Assembly (NCBI GenBank): GCA_003521845.1
Contig: DPHB01000034.1
Location: 976-15,306 of the forward strand
DNA from: Oceanospirillaceae bacterium
GTDB lineage: Bacteria > Pseudomonadota > Gammaproteobacteria > Pseudomonadales > Balneatricaceae
DNA: 14,331 nt
Direction of reading: 5' to 3'
Shown: one piece after another, positions 12,246-14,331 of the stretch
Layout of the letters: each line of letters begins with the position of its first letter
Numbering within the stretch: the first letter of the stretch is position 1
The notes under the pieces: model-generated
Database searches by the model: none
The model's input: only the letters and a program-made list of their open reading frames with translations
What the model was told of the DNA's origin: nothing
Program-made: the position numbers and the translations under genes

Positions 12246-13496
12246 ATGAAAAAATACTCAGGCTTTAGCCTATTTAAACACTCTCTGAATCATCATGAGA
12301 ACTGGCAAAAGGCGTGGCGCAGCCCGCGCCCCAAAAAATCTTACGATGCCATTATTGTTGGCGGCGGTGGCCATGGTCTGGCTACGGCTTACTACATGGC
12401 CAAAGAACACGGAATGACCAATATTGCGGTATTGGAAAAAGGCTATCTTGGTGGTGGTAATACCGCGCGTAACACCACCATCGTGCGCTCCAACTACTTG
12501 TGGGATGAATCATCCCGCTTGTATGACCATTCCTTGGACTTATGGAAAACCTTAAGCCAAGACCTTAACTACAACGTCATGTTTAGCCAGCGTGGTGTTA
12601 TGAACCTAGGTCATAATTTACAAGACATGCGCGATATCGAGCGCCGCGTAAACGCCAACCGTTTGAATGGTATTGATGCCGCGGTTTTGAATACCCAAGA
12701 AGTGAAAGACCTTGTGCCTATCATCAATGATTCGCAGGATATTCGTTACCCAATCTTGGGCGCATCCTGGCAGAAGACCGGTGGTGTGGCGCGGCACGAT
12801 GCCGTGGCATGGGGTTATGCCCGTGGTGCTGACCAATTAGGTGTGGATTTGATCCAACAGTGCGAAGTCACCGATATTGTTATTGAACAAGGCGCTGTGG
12901 TGGGTGTACAAACCAACCAAGGCTTTATCGGTAGCAAAAAGGTGGCTTGTGTTACCGCTGGTAATTCCGGTGTTATGGCCGCTATGGCAGGTATTCGTTT
13001 GCCATTGGAATCACACCCTCTGCAAGCTTTGGTGTCCGAGCCAATCAAACCGATTATCGACACAGTTGTTATGTCTAATGCGGTACACGCCTACGTGAGT
13101 CAGTCTGACAAAGGTGACCTGGTTATCGGTGCCGGTATCGACTCCTACGTTGGTTACGGCCAGCGTGGTAGCTTCCATGTAGTTGAACATACGCTATCAG
13201 CCATTTGTGAGCTCTTCCCTATGTTTAGCCGTGTGCGTATGAACCGTGCCTGGGGCGGCATTGTGGATACTTGTCCAGATGCTTGTCCGATTATTTCTAA
13301 GACCCATGTCGACGGACTTTACTTTAACTGTGGTTGGGGTACGGGTGGCTTTAAGGCTACACCGGGTTCGGGTCATGTGTTTGCTCATACCGTTGCTCAT
13401 GATGAACCGCATCCAATGGCAAAACCATTTACCATCGACCGCTTCAACACTGGCCATCTTATTGATGAGCATGGTGCTGCTGGCGTGGCTCACTAG
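12246..13496 (+). CDS. soxB: Sarcosine oxidase beta subunit
   Basis: The 416-residue product from the ATG at 12246 begins MKKYSGFSLFKHSLNHHENW and matches the beta subunit of heterotetrameric sarcosine oxidase. The FAD-binding IIVGGGGHGLATAYY (36-50) is followed by GGGNTARNTTIVRSNYLWDES (70-90), VARHDAVAW (181-189), ESHPLQALVSEP, VIGAGIDSYVGYGQRG, RAWGGIVDTCPDACPIISK and the end HLIDEHGAAGVAH. The subunit oxidises sarcosine to glycine, passing the methyl carbon to tetrahydrofolate and electrons to oxygen via FAD and FMN. His184 fits the residue that binds FMN covalently. The longer reading from a TTG at 12195 is rejected because it starts at the terminator T-tract and adds residues with no family match. 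It is the first gene of soxB-soxD-soxA, with soxD 15 bases downstream. Confidence 0.95.
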   Translation: MKKYSGFSLFKHSLNHHENWQKAWRSPRPKKSYDAIIVGGGGHGLATAYYMAKEHGMTNIAVLEKGYLGGGNTARNTTIVRSNYLWDESSRLYDHSLDLWKTLSQDLNYNVMFSQRGVMNLGHNLQDMRDIERRVNANRLNGIDAAVLNTQEVKDLVPIINDSQDIRYPILGASWQKTGGVARHDAVAWGYARGADQLGVDLIQQCEVTDIVIEQGAVVGVQTNQGFIGSKKVACVTAGNSGVMAAMAGIRLPLESHPLQALVSEPIKPIIDTVVMSNAVHAYVSQSDKGDLVIGAGIDSYVGYGQRGSFHVVEHTLSAICELFPMFSRVRMNRAWGGIVDTCPDACPIISKTHVDGLYFNCGWGTGGFKATPGSGHVFAHTVAHDEPHPMAKPFTIDRFNTGHLIDEHGAAGVAH

Positions 13497-13511
13497 GGTA
13501 GGAGACAGATT

Positions 13512-13802
13512 ATGCTACATATTTATTGCCCATATTGTGAAGAAATGCGTGAAGAAGAAGAGTTTTCCTATTCTGGCGAAGCCCATATTGCACGTCCAAC
13601 AGATCCAGAATCTTTGACTGATGCACAGTGGGGCGACTATGTGTTTTTCCGCACTAACCCACGCGGTTTGCATCACGAAATGTGGAACCATGCGGCGGGC
13701 TGTCGTCGTTATTTCAACGCGACTCGCAACACACAAACATACGAAATCCATGAGACCTACAAGATGGGTGAACAACCTAGCGTGACTGGAGGTAAGCCAT
13801 GA
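13512..13802 (+). CDS. soxD: Sarcosine oxidase delta subunit
   Basis: The 96-residue product is the small zinc-binding subunit of heterotetrameric sarcosine oxidase. It starts MLHIYCPYCEEMREEEEFSY and has the conserved DAQWGDYVFFRTNPRG (37-52) and HHEMWNHAAGCRRYFNATRN (54-73). Cys6, Cys9, His60 and Cys64 match the structural zinc ligands. The subunit helps assemble the complex and does not bind flavin. AGGAG lies seven bases before the ATG. The stop codon overlaps the soxA start in an ATGA arrangement at 13799-13802, so the two are translationally coupled. Confidence 0.95.
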   Translation: MLHIYCPYCEEMREEEEFSYSGEAHIARPTDPESLTDAQWGDYVFFRTNPRGLHHEMWNHAAGCRRYFNATRNTQTYEIHETYKMGEQPSVTGGKP

Positions 13803-14331
13803 GCGCCAAGCAAAATAACCGTCTAGAACAGGGCGGTCGTATTGACCGTAGTAAGCCGTTAACGTTTACCTGGAACGGTAAGCAGTTTCAAGGTTATCAA
13901 GGTGATACTCTAGCGTCAGCTATGTTGGCCAACGACATTAAAGTTGTGGGCCGTAGTTTCAAATACTCACGCCCACGGGGTATCTTTGGCCATGGTGCCG
14001 AAGAAGCCAATGCTTTGATGCAGCTAGGTGTAGGCAAGGAAACTATTCCTAACCCACGGGCTACACAAATTGAACTGTTTAACGGTTTAACGGCTACCGC
14101 TACTAACGGTTGGCCAAACGCTGATTTTGACCTCATGGAATGGGTTGGCAAGATTGGCGGTAAAATGATGCCTCCTGGCTTCTACTACAAGACCTTTATG
14201 TGGCCAGAAAAAATGTGGATGACTTATGAAAAGTTTATCCGCAAAGCGGCCGGTTACGGTAAAGCTTCTTTGGAAGCGGATCCAGATACCTATGACAAGA
14301 TGAACCGTCATTGCGATGTGATGGTGGTGGG
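13799..14331 (+). CDS. soxA: Sarcosine oxidase alpha subunit, N-terminal part (runs off window)
   Basis: The reading frame starts at ATG 13799 and stays open to the window end, giving 177 residues of a protein usually near 1000 residues long. RLEQGGRIDRSKPLTFTWNG leads into the N-terminal ferredoxin-like domain, with LASAMLANDIKVVGRSFKYSRPRGIFGHG (residues about 38-66) and NPRATQIELFNGLTATATN. The tail of the fragment ends CDVMVVG, the beginning of the NAD-binding Rossmann motif. The alpha subunit binds NAD and, through its C-terminal GcvT-like half, tetrahydrofolate, capturing the methyl carbon. The Ser residues that replace the usual iron-sulfur cysteines of this fold cannot be judged beyond the fragment. 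soxG is expected downstream but is not in the window. Confidence 0.95.
   Translation, partial: MSAKQNNRLEQGGRIDRSKPLTFTWNGKQFQGYQGDTLASAMLANDIKVVGRSFKYSRPRGIFGHGAEEANALMQLGVGKETIPNPRATQIELFNGLTATATNGWPNADFDLMEWVGKIGGKMMPPGFYYKTFMWPEKMWMTYEKFIRKAAGYGKASLEADPDTYDKMNRHCDVMVV

Noticed and set aside
1..14331. Mobile element, prophage, defence system or CRISPR array
   Set aside because: No transposase, integrase, direct-repeat array or known defence gene was found; nearly all coding space is taken by metabolic and transport genes.

Overview
The window reads as chromosomal DNA of a heterotrophic, aerobic gammaproteobacterium, probably marine. The basis is its gene families (monomeric NADP isocitrate dehydrogenase, UPF0178/YaiI, RhlE-type helicase, MobB-MoeA fusion, four-subunit-type sarcosine oxidase), good Shine-Dalgarno sites and moderate G+C. 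The taxonomic call is inference and no genus is claimed. I see no IS element, integrase, CRISPR array, tRNA or rRNA.

Layout. (1) 1-436, minus: the N-terminal part of monomeric isocitrate dehydrogenase, cut by the window edge. A gene-free gap (437-773) rich in inverted repeats follows. (2) 774-2898, plus: a tight run of VOC-fold protein, M23 peptidase/lipoprotein, DUF1801 protein and UPF0178 protein. It converges on (3) a minus-strand RhlE-like DEAD-box helicase (2895-4094), and the two stop codons overlap. (4) 4264-5792, plus: fdhD and mobA, both needed to make active molybdenum formate dehydrogenase. (5) 5826-9526, plus: a candidate terminator, an AdoCbl riboswitch whose expression platform hides the ribosome binding site, then a five-gene ECF-type cobalt uptake operon: DUF4198/NikK-like protein, CbiM, NikL/CbiL-like protein, CbiQ, CbiO. 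(6) 9543-10013, minus: a membrane-anchored DM13 domain protein. (7) 10203-11975, minus: a MobB-MoeA fusion. (8) 12246-14331, plus: soxB, soxD and the start of soxA (heterotetrameric sarcosine oxidase), behind a leader that contains an intrinsic terminator hairpin.

How the genes fit together (inference). Sarcosine oxidase turns sarcosine into glycine plus a one-carbon unit held on tetrahydrofolate. That unit can leave as formate and be oxidised by a bis-MGD formate dehydrogenase, and fdhD, mobA and mobB-moeA supply the cofactor steps for such an enzyme. The cobalt importer lies between the two molybdenum-cofactor loci and is controlled by B12, which would be needed for cobalamin-dependent methyl-transfer or other B12 enzymes. 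No formate dehydrogenase or B12 enzyme lies inside the window.

The points most worth a second look are four. The two predicted exported proteins of the cobalt operon would both begin with histidine after signal-peptide cleavage, echoing Met-His at the start of CbiM. The B12 riboswitch has a readable translational expression platform. There is an unexplained terminator in the sox leader. A 19-bp near-perfect inverted repeat lies in the mobB-moeA/sox divergent region.
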